The position numbers and the translations under genes were made by a program. The notes under the pieces were generated by a model. That model searched no databases, was not told the DNA's origin, and saw only the letters and a program-made list of their open reading frames with translations. A stretch of DNA of 64,000 nucleotides from Kineosporia babensis (lineage in GTDB: Bacteria; Actinomycetota; Actinomycetes; Actinomycetales; Kineosporiaceae), in assembly GCF_021129305.1 (NCBI RefSeq), contig NZ_JAJOMB010000009.1, forward strand, positions 1 through 64,000, given 5' to 3'. Below are positions 52,743 to 63,636 of this stretch, in pieces; position 1 is the stretch's first letter, and each line of letters starts with the position of its first letter.

Positions 52743-53852
52743 GTGAAGCGGCTGGCATTGTTCTTCGACGGAACCTGGAACCGGCCCGCCGCGCGCAGCA
52801 ACGTCTCGCGGATGTTCGCCGTGACCCCGGGGACCGGCAGCGACGGTATCGAGCAGCGCAGCAACTACCTGCCCGGGGTCGGCACCGAACGGTTCGAGCG
52901 GCTGCGCGGCGGGATCTTCGGCTTCGGCACCGCCCGCAACATCCACCAGGCCTACCGCTGGCTGGTGGACAACTACGACGACGGCGACCAGATCTTCCTG
53001 TTCGGCTTCAGCCGGGGGGCCTTCACCGCCCGGTCGCTGGCCGGCCTGATCGCCTGCTGCGGTCTGCTCGAACGCGGCTCGGCCACCGGTGTGCCCGAGG
53101 TCTACGAGCAGTACCGGCAGGGCAAACGCCAACTCGCCCCGGGCGCCCGGCAGGTCGACATCCACTTCCTCGGCGTCTGGGACACCGTCGGTGCGCTCGG
53201 GGTGCCCTGGGGCCGGATCCGCGGGATCAGCCGCAGCACCACCCGGTTCCACAACACCAACCCCAGTGTGCGCTACCGCAACATGTTTCACGCGCTCGCG
53301 ATCGACGAGCACCGCGAGGCCTACCAGGCCACCCTCTGGACCGCATTCCGCCCCGAAGGGCAGCCGCTGCGCCCGCTGCGGGCCGACCAGCAGCTGGAGC
53401 AGCGCTGGTTCGTCGGTGCGCACTCCGACGTCGGCGGCAATCGCGACGACCCCAGCCTGGCCCGGATCCCGCTGGCCTGGCTCTGGGCCAAGGCCGAGCA
53501 GTGCGGTCTGGACCTGGCCGGGCCGGTGCCCGCCGATCCGGGCGATCACCTGCTGCCGATCCAGGACAGCTTCGGCACCTTCCTGCTCGGCTTCTACCGG
53601 CTCACCCGCCTGGGCCGGCCGTTCCACCGGCCGATCGGGCGCCCGCCGCTGGCCACCCGCACCCGCAGCGGCTGGTCGCACAACCTGAACGAGACCATCG
53701 ACGGTTCGGTGTTCGAGCGCTGGCGCACCGATGCGAACTACCGCCCGGCCAATCTGGTCTCGTGGGCCGGGCGGCTGCAGGTGGACCCGGGTGAGCTGGC
53801 CGGGGCCCGGTCTGCCGAGTCCGCCGCCGAACCGGCGGACCAGAGCGGATGA
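52743..53852 (+). CDS. DUF2235 (Tle1-like) alpha/beta-hydrolase
   Basis: 369 residues from GTG 52743, preceded by AAGGGGG. ALFFDGTWN near the start and GFSRGAF, a G-x-S-x-G nucleophile motif with Ser 90, define the DUF2235 family. HFLGVWDTVGALG and the later FVGAHSDVGGN also match the family. Related proteins are phospholipases (Tle1) in type VI secretion systems, but no such system is present and this is a Gram-positive; the family has many members of unknown role. It is followed after 31 bases by a AAA+ ATPase gene. Confidence 0.85.
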   Translation: MKRLALFFDGTWNRPAARSNVSRMFAVTPGTGSDGIEQRSNYLPGVGTERFERLRGGIFGFGTARNIHQAYRWLVDNYDDGDQIFLFGFSRGAFTARSLAGLIACCGLLERGSATGVPEVYEQYRQGKRQLAPGARQVDIHFLGVWDTVGALGVPWGRIRGISRSTTRFHNTNPSVRYRNMFHALAIDEHREAYQATLWTAFRPEGQPLRPLRADQQLEQRWFVGAHSDVGGNRDDPSLARIPLAWLWAKAEQCGLDLAGPVPADPGDHLLPIQDSFGTFLLGFYRLTRLGRPFHRPIGRPPLATRTRSGWSHNLNETIDGSVFERWRTDANYRPANLVSWAGRLQVDPGELAGARSAESAAEPADQSG

Positions 53853-53883
53853 GAGCCGCCCGGACCCGGGCTATCGTGACGAG

Positions 53884-55203
53884 ATGGACAGCTTCGAGGC
53901 CGCCGGCGCCCGCTTCGACCTGAGCGCGGCCGAGGGCGCGCTCGCTCAGGCGCAGCAGCCCGGCCTGCGCCCGGTGCTGGCCGGCCCGGGCAAGGAACTG
54001 GCACTGCTGCTGGGGACGGTGGACGGCCAGATCCGGATCGAGGGCCGGGTGACCACCCGCGAGCCCGGCTTCGACGGCCCGCTGCACCAGTTCATGATCG
54101 GAACCGATTACGTGGCGCCGGTGTTCGAGGCGCTGGGCCGGCTGTTCGAGGGCGAGAGCCGCACCGGGGAGCCGACCACCACCGCAACCGGCATCGAGGT
54201 GCGAACGGTGACCGGACGTCCTCTGCTCGACGGGCGGGTCACCGACCGCCTTCTGGCCACCGTCGCGTCCGGTTCCCTGACCGCGCAAGGGCTGCGGGAC
54301 GTCCTTGATCTGCTGGTGGCTCTCGGGATTCGCCGTACCGGGAACGAACGTTTCCTGCAGGGCAAGGCCTTCCGGATTGCGGACTCGGTGGCACCTGCGA
54401 AAGACGATGTACGACTGGATGATCTGGGTGGGCTGGACGCAGTCGTGAGCCAGTTGCGCGACGTGGCCGACTCTTTCCGCCATCCCGAGGTGATGGCCCG
54501 CTGGGGTGCCCGCCGCCCGCAGGGCATCCTGATGTGGGGGCCTCCCGGCACCGGCAAGACCACGCTGGCCCGGGCGCTGGCCAACGAGATCGGCGGCACG
54601 CTGCGCGAGATCCGCAGCAACGAGATCCTGGACCGCTGGATGGGCGCCTCGGAACGCAACATCGCCAAGGTGTTCGCCGAGGCCCGCGGCTACCGCGAGC
54701 CCACCGTGCTGCTGTTCGACGAGTTCGACAGCATCGTCAGCTACGCCGGGCGTCCGCAGGGCTCGGCCGACCAGGCGATCAACTCGGTGGCCGGCATCTT
54801 CAAGCAGGAGATGAACACCCTGATCGAGGCCAACCCCCAGGTGATCGTGGTGGCCACCACCAACTTCCCCGACCGGGTGGACGAATCCCTGATCCGTTCG
54901 GGCCGTTTCGACATCAAGCTCGCCGTGCCCCTGCCCGGCCGGGCCGCCCGCGCCGACATCCTGACCAAGCAGCTCGACGCCCTGCGCCGGCACCATCCCA
55001 CTTTCCAGCTCCTGGCCGAAGACATCTCGGTCGCGGAACTGGCCGAGCGGGCGGCCGGCCTGTCCGGGGCCGACCTCGCCGAGGTCCTGCGCCGCGCCCA
55101 GCTGGAGAAGGCGATGACGGAGGCCCGCGGCGGGCAGGCCGGTCCGATCACTCAGGCCGACCTGCTGCACGCCATCAGCCGCCTCAGCGGCGCCCAGACC
55201 TGA
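53884..55203 (+). CDS. AAA+ ATPase (Cdc48/FtsH-like single-ring ATPase)
   Basis: 439 residues from ATG 53884. Residues 1-165 are an unrecognised N-terminal domain. The AAA domain has Walker A GPPGTGKTT with Lys 225, Walker B LLFDEFDS with Asp 279 and Glu 280, sensor-1 VVATTNFPDRVDE and the SRH with RSGRFDIKL. The small lid domain follows (LAERAAGLSGADLAEVLRRA). Probably an unfoldase or remodeller acting on a specific partner; the DUF2235 protein in the same operon is a candidate. It meets the convergent sugar transporter gene end to end. Confidence 0.9.
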   Translation: MDSFEAAGARFDLSAAEGALAQAQQPGLRPVLAGPGKELALLLGTVDGQIRIEGRVTTREPGFDGPLHQFMIGTDYVAPVFEALGRLFEGESRTGEPTTTATGIEVRTVTGRPLLDGRVTDRLLATVASGSLTAQGLRDVLDLLVALGIRRTGNERFLQGKAFRIADSVAPAKDDVRLDDLGGLDAVVSQLRDVADSFRHPEVMARWGARRPQGILMWGPPGTGKTTLARALANEIGGTLREIRSNEILDRWMGASERNIAKVFAEARGYREPTVLLFDEFDSIVSYAGRPQGSADQAINSVAGIFKQEMNTLIEANPQVIVVATTNFPDRVDESLIRSGRFDIKLAVPLPGRAARADILTKQLDALRRHHPTFQLLAEDISVAELAERAAGLSGADLAEVLRRAQLEKAMTEARGGQAGPITQADLLHAISRLSGAQT

Positions 55204-56307
55204 TCACTTGGTGAGCGGGCCCAGCTTGGGGTCGTCGGCGTAGGCCTCGGCGGCGTTCTCCTTGGTCACGATCACCGGGTCGAGCAGGTAGGAGGGGATG
55301 ACCTTCTCACCGTTGTCGTAGGAGTCGGTGTCGTTGATCTCCGGCTCGTCGCCCGCCTGCAGCGCCTTCACCATGGTGATGGTCTGGGCCACCAGCTTGC
55401 GGGTGTCCTTGTTGATCGTGGAGTACTGCTGACCGGCCATGATCGACTTCACCGACTCCACCTCGGAGTCCTGCCCGGTGACCACCGGCACCGGCTTGCC
55501 CGCGCCCTCCACCGAGGTGATGATCGCCCGGGCCAGGTTGTCGTTCGGCGACAGCACCCCGTCCGGTGCCTTCGAGCCGGTGTAGGCCGAGTTCAGCAGG
55601 GTGTCCATCCGGGACTGGGCGTTCTCGGCCTCCCAGCCCTGGGTGGCGGTCTGCTTGATGCTGGTCTGCTTCGAGCCGACCACCACGTCGCCGGAGTCGA
55701 TGGCCGGCTGCAGGATGCTCATCGCGCCGTCGAAGAACACCTTGGAGTTGTTGTCGTCGGGCGAGCCGGAGAACAGCTCGATCGTGTACGGGCCGTTCGG
55801 CTTCTTCTCCTTCATTCCGTCCAGCAGCGCCTGGCCCTGCAGCTCACCGACCTTGAAGTTGTCGAACGCCACGTAGTAGTCCAGGTCGCCGGTGTTGGTG
55901 ATCAGCCGGTCGTAGGCGATCACCGTGGCCCCGGACTGCTTGGCCTGGGAGACCTGGGTGGCCAGCTGGGCCGCGTCGGTCGCGCCGATCACGATCACCT
56001 TGGCGCCCTTGGTGACCATGGCGTTGATCTGCGACTGCTGGTCGGCCACGGTGGTCGAGGCCCCGGCGTACTGCACGTCGGCCTGGAAACCGGCTTCCTT
56101 CAGGCCGTTCGTGAACAGGTCACCGGCCAGCACCCAGTTCTCCGAGGTCTTGGCGGGCAGGGCCACGCCGATCAGCGAGTCCTGGGCGAAACCCGCTTCC
56201 GGCTCGGCCGGGTCGTCACTGGAGGCATCTCGTTCGGAACCGCAGGCGGTCAGGGCGAGCAGGGTTGCGGCGCCGACGACGACGCTCTTGGTCAGGAAAG
56301 TGCGCAT
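55204..56307 (-). CDS. chvE: Sugar-binding lipoprotein of an ABC importer (ChvE-like)
   Basis: 367 residues from ATG 56307. Lipobox LTAC with Cys 22 anchors it. The mature part fits the periplasmic-binding-protein-1/ChvE group: VALPAKTSENWVLAGDLFTN, INAMVTKGAKVIVIGATDA, VIAYDRLITNTGDLDYYVAFDN and DGVLSPNDNLARAI. ChvE-type proteins bind several monosaccharides such as arabinose, galactose or xylose. It is the last gene of the ATPase-permease-binding protein operon, 60 bases after the permease. The gene name follows the family, not a proven substrate. Confidence 0.9.
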   Translation of the reverse strand: MRTFLTKSVVVGAATLLALTACGSERDASSDDPAEPEAGFAQDSLIGVALPAKTSENWVLAGDLFTNGLKEAGFQADVQYAGASTTVADQQSQINAMVTKGAKVIVIGATDAAQLATQVSQAKQSGATVIAYDRLITNTGDLDYYVAFDNFKVGELQGQALLDGMKEKKPNGPYTIELFSGSPDDNNSKVFFDGAMSILQPAIDSGDVVVGSKQTSIKQTATQGWEAENAQSRMDTLLNSAYTGSKAPDGVLSPNDNLARAIITSVEGAGKPVPVVTGQDSEVESVKSIMAGQQYSTINKDTRKLVAQTITMVKALQAGDEPEINDTDSYDNGEKVIPSYLLDPVIVTKENAAEAYADDPKLGPLTK

Positions 56308-56367
56308 GCTGGAACAGCCCTCCATTGGGTTGGGATCAGCATCGGGAGTGATTCGCGGGCAGGTGAA

Positions 56368-57650
56368 TCATTTGGCCGTATAGGCTTTCGGTGGTTCGTA
56401 GGCGGGATCCGGGCTGCCGGAACCCCGCTGGAAGGGACGGCTGAGAGTCCCGAGGATCGAGAAGCGTCCCTGATTCTTGTTGTAGACGTCCAGAGCCACG
56501 GCGGCGAGCAGGAACAGGCCCTTGATGATCTGGACCATGTCCGAGCCGGTGCCGATCAGCTGCAGGCCGTTGCTCAGCACGGCCATCACCAGGCCACCGA
56601 CGATGGCCCCGCTGATCGTGCCCAGGCCGCCGGAAACCGCGGCGCCGCCGATGAAAACGGCTGCGATGGCGTCGAGTTCCCAGCTCAGTCCGTCCTGCGG
56701 GCCGGAGGCCGAGGAGCGGGCCACGTAGATCATGCCGGCCAGAGCGGCGAGCACCGACATGTTCATCATGACCATGAAGTTGACCCGCCGCAGCTTCACC
56801 CCGGACAGTTCGGCGGCCCGGGAGTTGCCGCCGACCGCGTAGATGTACCTGCCCCCGGCCGTGTTTCGGGTGTAGAACGAGTAAGCCACGGCCAATGCCA
56901 GCAGGATGATGCCGGAGATGGGGAAGCTGGTGCCCACTCGCCCCCCGGCGTAGCGCAGGGTCACGTAGACCACCAGGGCCACCAGGACGGCGATCCGCAC
57001 CCCGGCGATCCACAGTGGGGCAGGGGTGGCGCCCTCCATCTGCTGACGTACCCGCCGGGCCCGCAGTTCTCGCACCACGACCGCCACACAGATCACCAAA
57101 CCCAGGAGCAGAGTGGGATTGTTGTAGCCGGTGTTCGGCCCGATCTCCGGCAGGTAGCCGGCCCCGATCTGGCGGAAACCCTCGGGCACCGGGATGGTGT
57201 CGGCGTTGCCGATGTACTGGTTGCCGCCGCGGAACAGCAGCATCCCGGCCAGGGTGACGATGAACGCGGGCACCCCGATGTAGGCCACCCAGAAGCCCTG
57301 CCAGGCCCCGATCGCGGCTCCCACCAGCAGCCCGAGCAGGATGCCGAGCGGCCAGGGCAGGTCCTGCTCGGCCATCACCTTGGCCACCACGATCCCGGTG
57401 AACGCGGCCACCGAACCGACCGACAGGTCGATGTGCCCGGCCACGATCACCATCAGCATGCCGATGCTCAGGATCGAGATGTAGGCGTAGCCCTGGATCA
57501 GCGCCATCAGGTTGCCGGAGGTCAGCAGCAGGCCGTCGGTGCGGATCTGGAAGAAGAGGATGATCGCCACCAGGGTGAAGATCATCCCGAACTGGCGGGC
57601 GTTCGAGGTGCCCCCGCCGAAGAGGAAACGCTGCAGGTCCTTCACGTAGG

Positions 57651-57654
<4 letters not shown>
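56368..57654 (-). CDS. mmsB: Sugar ABC importer permease (MmsB/GguB-like)
   Basis: 428 residues from ATG 57654, overlapping the ATPase stop (ATGA). About 11 helices with the family pattern: [38 protein letters not shown] (in pieces: the G-H-I-D-L-S-V-G-S motif near residue 78), and the coupling segment near residues 290-310 ([12 protein letters not shown]) as in RbsC-like permeases. It is longer than RbsC because of an additional loop, a trait of multiple-sugar MmsB permeases. Confidence 0.93.
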
Positions 57655-59198
<1,544 letters not shown>

Positions 59199-59311
59199 GC
59201 CTCCTCCAAAACTGGCTTCGCACAGCTGTTCAGGGGCTGTGCCAGGGACCTCGTCGTCCGGTGGTGAAAGCTGCGACCGTTCCCCGCATCGCAGCTTCAG
59301 CCACTCGCCGA

Positions 59312-59341
59312 ACGCTAAATTCAATTGTTTTACTAAGTCAA
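59312..59341 (-). promoter_or_regulatory. Promoter and possible ROK operator of the sugar importer operon
   Basis: On the minus strand TTGACT (59336-59341) and TAGCGT (59312-59317) stand 18 bases apart, a plausible -35/-10 pair, 114 bases before the ATPase start. The spacer is unusually AT-rich with an imperfect palindrome centred on CAATTG (59322-59327) and the half site TTTACTAA on the plus strand, like XylR-type ROK operators. Confidence 0.55.
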
Positions 59342-59389
59342 CGGCGTCGCGAACTTGTGTCGACGAACGGTGAGACGAAGGGGCTGACT

Positions 59390-60616
59390 GTGCGCCAGAC
59401 CGGAACCAACCTCCCCCGGGTCGGGCAGTACAACCGGGCCGTGGTCCTGGACAAGATCCAGTTCGCCGACGGGATCAGCCGGGTGGAGATCGCGGCGCTG
59501 ACCGGGTTGACACCGCAGACCGTCTCCGGAATCGTGCGTCGTCTGATCGCCGAGGGCATCGTGCGGGAAGACGGGACGGGCTCCTCCAGCGGGGGCAAGC
59601 CCCGAATGCGCCTGCGGGTGAACGCTTCTGCCGGGCGGGCCGTCGGTGTGCACTTCGACCCGGTCGAGTTGTCCTGCGTGGTGGTGGATCTGCTGGGTAC
59701 CCCGCTGGGCAGTATGCGCCGCCCGACTCCGCCCGACGCCACGCCCGAGAGCATCGCCCGGTCGGTGGCCGATCTGGTCGAGAAGGTACTGGCCGGCGCG
59801 AACGTGGCCCGACAGGACGTGCTGGGGCTGGGTTTCGTCACGCCCGGCCCGATCGATCACGGCAACGGCCTGCTGATGAGCCCGCCGCAACTGTCCAGCT
59901 GGAACCGGGTGCCGCTGAAACGCCTGGTTGCCGAGGCCACCGGCCTGCCGGTCACGCTGGACAACGACGCCACCGCCGCGGCGATCGGGGAACGCTGGGC
60001 GGGAGCCGGCCGGGGCGTGGCCAACTTCGCCTACTTCTTCCTCGGCACCGGGATCGGCGGCGGGCTGATCCTGAGTCACCAGGTGCATCGCGGTGGTTCG
60101 AAGAACGCCGCCGAATTCGGCCACACCTCGGTGCATCCCGACGGTGCGCGCTGCTACTGCGGCAACAACGGCTGCTTGGAGACGCTGATCAGCCCGACCG
60201 CGATCGTGGCGGACGTGCGTAGGCGGCTGGCTTCCGGAGAAGGAGCGGGTTCGACGCTGAACGGGCTCACCACCCTCGACCACGACGCGGTGTACCGGGC
60301 CGCGGCCGAGGGGGACTCCTTCGCCGGCTCAGTGGTGGATCAGGCCGCCGAGCACCTGGCGACGGTGGTGATCAACGTGGTGAACATCGTCGACGTGGAC
60401 CTGGTGGTGCTGGGCGGGCACGGGATCCGCCACGTGGAGGAGCGTTTCCGGCTCATCGTGGAACGGGCGCTGCAGACCCGGCTGATGGCCCGGGAGATCC
60501 ACACCACCCGGGTCGTGCTCTCGCCGCTGGCCCGGGACGCCGTGGCGATCGGCGGCGCCGCGCTGGTGCTCTACGCCAACTACTCACCCCAGGTCTCGGA
60601 CCTGCTCTCGCTTTGA
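59390..60616 (+). CDS. ROK-family transcriptional repressor
   Basis: 408 residues from GTG 59390, preceded by AAGGGG. Residues 15-75 form a winged helix ([24 protein letters not shown] in part). The ROK domain begins near residue 85 ([16 protein letters not shown]). It has the sugar-binding [10 protein letters not shown], the zinc motif CYCGNNGC with Glu after it, and the nucleotide-binding GTGIGGG. It probably represses the divergent importer operon and is released by its sugar. Confidence 0.92.
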   Translation: MRQTGTNLPRVGQYNRAVVLDKIQFADGISRVEIAALTGLTPQTVSGIVRRLIAEGIVREDGTGSSSGGKPRMRLRVNASAGRAVGVHFDPVELSCVVVDLLGTPLGSMRRPTPPDATPESIARSVADLVEKVLAGANVARQDVLGLGFVTPGPIDHGNGLLMSPPQLSSWNRVPLKRLVAEATGLPVTLDNDATAAAIGERWAGAGRGVANFAYFFLGTGIGGGLILSHQVHRGGSKNAAEFGHTSVHPDGARCYCGNNGCLETLISPTAIVADVRRRLASGEGAGSTLNGLTTLDHDAVYRAAAEGDSFAGSVVDQAAEHLATVVINVVNIVDVDLVVLGGHGIRHVEERFRLIVERALQTRLMAREIHTTRVVLSPLARDAVAIGGAALVLYANYSPQVSDLLSL

Positions 60617-60625
60617 GTCATGCTT

Positions 60626-61087
60626 TCAACGGCGCCGCGCCACACTCAGTGAGACGACGAACTGCCCACCGCCGGTGTCCACCGCCGCGGAGACCGGCAG
60701 TTCCGGAGCCAGCCGGGAGAACCGGTCCTGGAGCCACTGAGCGGTCACCGACGCGTCCTTCTTGTCGGGGCAGCGGGCCACCACTTCCCGGCCTCCCTTG
60801 CGGTGCAGGCGTTCTGCCACCGCCAGCAGCGGCGCCGGGTCGGCGATCATCGGGCCGTCCAGCCACGGAATCACCGGCGTGACGGCACCCTTCTTGGTGT
60901 TGCAGGCCCGGTGCGCCAGCCGCTCGGCCCCGGCGAAGTCCCGGCCGACCTTGGCCCGCGGCTTGTTGGTGCGGGCATCCACGCTGGGACCCCGGTCGTC
61001 GTTCACCGAGGCATCGGGATCGACCGGTTCGTCACAGACCCAGCAGCGCCAGCCGTCCTGCTCACCGACGTCTTCAAGTTGGCTCAT
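60626..61087 (-). CDS. Treble-clef/HNH-like protein of unknown function
   Basis: 153 residues from ATG 61087. WRCWVCDEPVDPDA and, 45 residues later, AHRACNTKKG give the C-x2-C ... H-x3-C arrangement of HNH/treble-clef zinc fingers; in between is a variable region. The catalytic HNH triad is not complete by eye: the first His after the beta strand is replaced by D-R-G-P-S-V-D. The second half (AVAERLHRKGGREVVARCPDKK) is a separate alpha/beta unit. It could be an inactive nuclease-like binding protein. It is divergent from the barstar-like gene, 19 bases apart. Confidence 0.65.
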   Translation of the reverse strand: MSQLEDVGEQDGWRCWVCDEPVDPDASVNDDRGPSVDARTNKPRAKVGRDFAGAERLAHRACNTKKGAVTPVIPWLDGPMIADPAPLLAVAERLHRKGGREVVARCPDKKDASVTAQWLQDRFSRLAPELPVSAAVDTGGGQFVVSLSVARRR

Positions 61088-61106
61088 GGGGCTATACCGT
61101 AGCCGG

Positions 61107-61529
61107 GTGGGAAACCAGCAGGACGTGTGGCAGCAGGGCATCCCGCAACAGCGCGGCCTGTGGACGCCCTACGACAGCACACAGCGGCGCCGATGGCTGG
61201 CCGCCGCGCTGCAACACCAGCACCTCACCACCGGCCCGGACCGGCCGCCCGGCGCGACGTTTCGCCTCGACGGTGCCCACATCACCGACATCGAGGGCTT
61301 CTACTGCGATCTGGGTGAGGCGGTCAACGGCCCGGGCGGCTACTTCGGGCACAACGGCGATGCCCTGAACGACTGCACGCTCGGCGGTTTCGGTGCGCTG
61401 GCACCCTTCGAACTGGTCTGGCCCCACGCCGGGGTGGTTCGGGCCGCCCTGCCCGGCTTCGAGGCCGTGCTGCGCTGGCTGGCCGAGAGCCAGGTGCAGG
61501 TGCGCCTGGAGGACCAGGACGGACAGTAA
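61107..61529 (+). CDS. Barstar-like protein
   Basis: 140 residues from GTG 61107. FRLDGAHITDIEGFYCDLGEAVNG has the barstar start (L-D-G-x-x-(I/V)-x-(D/T)), and GYFGHNGDALNDCTLGG has the family's Y-F-G-x-N-x-D-A-L-x-D motif with the inhibitory aspartate region. PFELVW completes the pattern. Barstar proteins inhibit barnase-type RNases. No barnase gene is adjacent; the divergent neighbour has a zinc finger instead. The start lacks a good ribosome binding site, and the N-terminal 45 residues are not part of the domain. Confidence 0.85.
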   Translation: MGNQQDVWQQGIPQQRGLWTPYDSTQRRRWLAAALQHQHLTTGPDRPPGATFRLDGAHITDIEGFYCDLGEAVNGPGGYFGHNGDALNDCTLGGFGALAPFELVWPHAGVVRAALPGFEAVLRWLAESQVQVRLEDQDGQ

Positions 61530-61570
61530 ACGGTTTGCCTCCGCCCGTCCGGATCGCCTTGGCTGTGCGG

Positions 61571-62776
61571 ATGGGGGAGAGAAGAACCTTCGGGGTGTTC
61601 CTCGGCGCGGTGCTGATGCTGGGGATCGCTGATTCGCTGTCCAGTCCGTACCTGGCGCTGTTCGCGGCGGACGAGGCCGGTCTGGATCCGCTCCGGGTAG
61701 GGGCGCTGGCCTCGGCGAGCGGTTTGAGCGGCATCGTGATCAGTGCCTGGCTGGGGCGTCGCTTCGACCGGGCGCCCCGCCGGATCTATGCCGTGTTCGC
61801 CTGTGTGGGTGGGGCGCTGGGCTATGCGCTGCTGACCGTCAGCCGAAGTTTCGAGGTGCTCCTGCTGCTCTCGCTCAGTCTGCTCGGTGTGGTGGCGGTG
61901 GCCTTTCCGCAGCTGTTCGCGCTGGCCCAGGTCTCGCTGGGAAAGACACCGCAGGCTCGCCGGGCGGCCCCGGTGCTGCGTTCGGGGTGGTCGCTGGCCT
62001 GGGCGCTGGGACCGTTGGTGGGTGCCTTGGTGATGACCCGATCCGGCTTCGTCGGGGTGTTCTGGGCGACCGCGGGAACGCTGCTGGTCACCGCGCTGCT
62101 GCTGTTGTTCGTGCCGGTGCGGCGGTTCGCGGCCGGTGCCGTGACCGGTGAACAGTCGAAGCGGGCGCCCCTGTCGTGGGGCACCACGGCGTTGCTGGTG
62201 CTCGGGGTGATGCTGTTCTTCACCTCGATGCTGGCCGGGTCGCTGGTGCTGCCCTTCTACGTCACCCGGGAGCTGGATCTGCCGGCCGCATCGCTGGGCC
62301 CGCTGTTCAGCGCCTGCGCCGCGGTGGAGGTGGTGGTGGCGCTGGCACTGGCGTTCCTGCCCACCTGGAAGTGGCTGGTGCCCGGCGGGATGCTGCTCAT
62401 GGTGGGCTATTTCGCGATCACCATGGTCTCTCGCGACCTGACCGGGCTGCTGCTGGCGCAGGTGGCCCGGGGTGCGGCGATCGCGGTGGTCGGGGCGGCC
62501 GGGATCGTCTACTTCCAGGAGTGGATGGCCCCCGCGACCGGACGTGCCACCACGCTGTTCTCCAATGCCACCACAGCGGGGGTGGTGATCGCCGGGCTCC
62601 TGGCCGGGTTCTGGCTGGAGGCGTTCAGCTACCGGACGGCTCTGGCCCTGTGCGCTCTGACCGCCCTGCTCGGGGCGGTGGCCTTCGCCGGTGCGGGGAC
62701 CCGGCCGGATGTGCGCTTGCGCCCTGCGGCCGACGTGCCAGCGTCGGTCCTTTCAGCAGAGGACGCCGAGGGCTAG
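61571..62776 (+). CDS. MFS exporter, sugar-efflux (SetB-like) type
   Basis: 401 residues from ATG 61571 (a TTG at 61535 is possible). Twelve helices in two halves with the MFS loop SAWLGRRFDRAPRRIY near residue 70 (the G-x-x-x-D-R-x-x-R-R motif A). The first helix LGIADSLSSPYLALFAADEAG resembles sugar efflux transporters of the Set family. The middle loop near residue 195 is basic. Substrate unknown. Confidence 0.85.
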   Translation: MGERRTFGVFLGAVLMLGIADSLSSPYLALFAADEAGLDPLRVGALASASGLSGIVISAWLGRRFDRAPRRIYAVFACVGGALGYALLTVSRSFEVLLLLSLSLLGVVAVAFPQLFALAQVSLGKTPQARRAAPVLRSGWSLAWALGPLVGALVMTRSGFVGVFWATAGTLLVTALLLLFVPVRRFAAGAVTGEQSKRAPLSWGTTALLVLGVMLFFTSMLAGSLVLPFYVTRELDLPAASLGPLFSACAAVEVVVALALAFLPTWKWLVPGGMLLMVGYFAITMVSRDLTGLLLAQVARGAAIAVVGAAGIVYFQEWMAPATGRATTLFSNATTAGVVIAGLLAGFWLEAFSYRTALALCALTALLGAVAFAGAGTRPDVRLRPAADVPASVLSAEDAEG

Positions 62777-62821
62777 GTTGCGTCGGTGTCGGCACCTTTT
62801 TGAATCGGAGGACCGTAACGG

Positions 62822-63580
62822 ATGAGCGCATCACTGACCGCCCGCGCCCAGAAGCTCGGTGAACTGCACGCCACCCGCCGCCCCCTGGTACTGCCCACGG
62901 TCTGGGACGCCTGGTCGGCCCGGACCGCGGTGGCGGCCGGCTTCGAGGCGCTGACCATCGGCAGCCACCCCCTGGCGGACTCGCGGGGCGCGGCCGACCA
63001 GGAGGGCCAGAGCTTCGCCGAGGTGGTGGCGGCCACCCGGACGATCGTGGCCTCGGTCGAGGTGCCGGTGTCGATCGACCTGGAGTCCGGCTACGGCCAG
63101 AGCCCGGCCGAGCTGATCGCGGGGTTGCTCGAGGCCGGGGGAGTGGGCCTGAACGTCGAGGACACCGTGCACTCCGAAGGCGGGCGGCTGCGGACCACCC
63201 AGGAGCACGCCGACTACATCGCCGGTCTGCGCGAGGCCGCCGAATCGGCCGGCGTCCCGGTGTGGATCAACGGCCGCACCGACCTTTTCGCCCGCGCCCA
63301 GGATCCGGCGGCGGTGCTGGAGGAGGCGATCGAGCGGATGCAGGCGCTGGTCCAGGCCGGGGCCAGCAGCGTGTACCCGGTCAAGATCCAGGACAACGAC
63401 GAGTTGCTCACCGCCGTGGTCAAGGCCGTGCCGGTGCCGGTCAACTCCACCGCCCACCCGGTCCGGCACGACCTGGCCCGGTTCGCCCGGCTCGGCGTCG
63501 GCCGGGTGACCAACGGCCCGCTGCTGCAGGCCGCCCTCACCGAGGCGATCACCGGCCTGCTCGGGCCCTGGAAGGGCTGA
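62822..63580 (+). CDS. PEP mutase/isocitrate lyase family enzyme
   Basis: 252 residues. LVLPTVWDAWSARTAVAAGFEALTIGS is the typical start (the N-x-W-D-x-x-S/A-A). PVSIDLESGYG replaces the usual (V/A)-D-x-(D/E)-x-G-Y-G metal-binding motif. VGLNVEDTVHSEGGRLR follows, with the usual N-(I/L)-E-D. INGRTDLF carries the conserved R-T-D. These proteins cleave or decarboxylate 2-oxo acids such as oxaloacetate or 2-methylisocitrate. The specific substrate is not clear. Start at ATG 62822 after CGGAGG. Confidence 0.88.
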   Translation: MSASLTARAQKLGELHATRRPLVLPTVWDAWSARTAVAAGFEALTIGSHPLADSRGAADQEGQSFAEVVAATRTIVASVEVPVSIDLESGYGQSPAELIAGLLEAGGVGLNVEDTVHSEGGRLRTTQEHADYIAGLREAAESAGVPVWINGRTDLFARAQDPAAVLEEAIERMQALVQAGASSVYPVKIQDNDELLTAVVKAVPVPVNSTAHPVRHDLARFARLGVGRVTNGPLLQAALTEAITGLLGPWKG

Positions 63581-63636
63581 GCGGCTTTTCCTCCTCGTCA
63601 CTACAGCGCATTCTCTGAAGTGACGAACTTCTGGGC

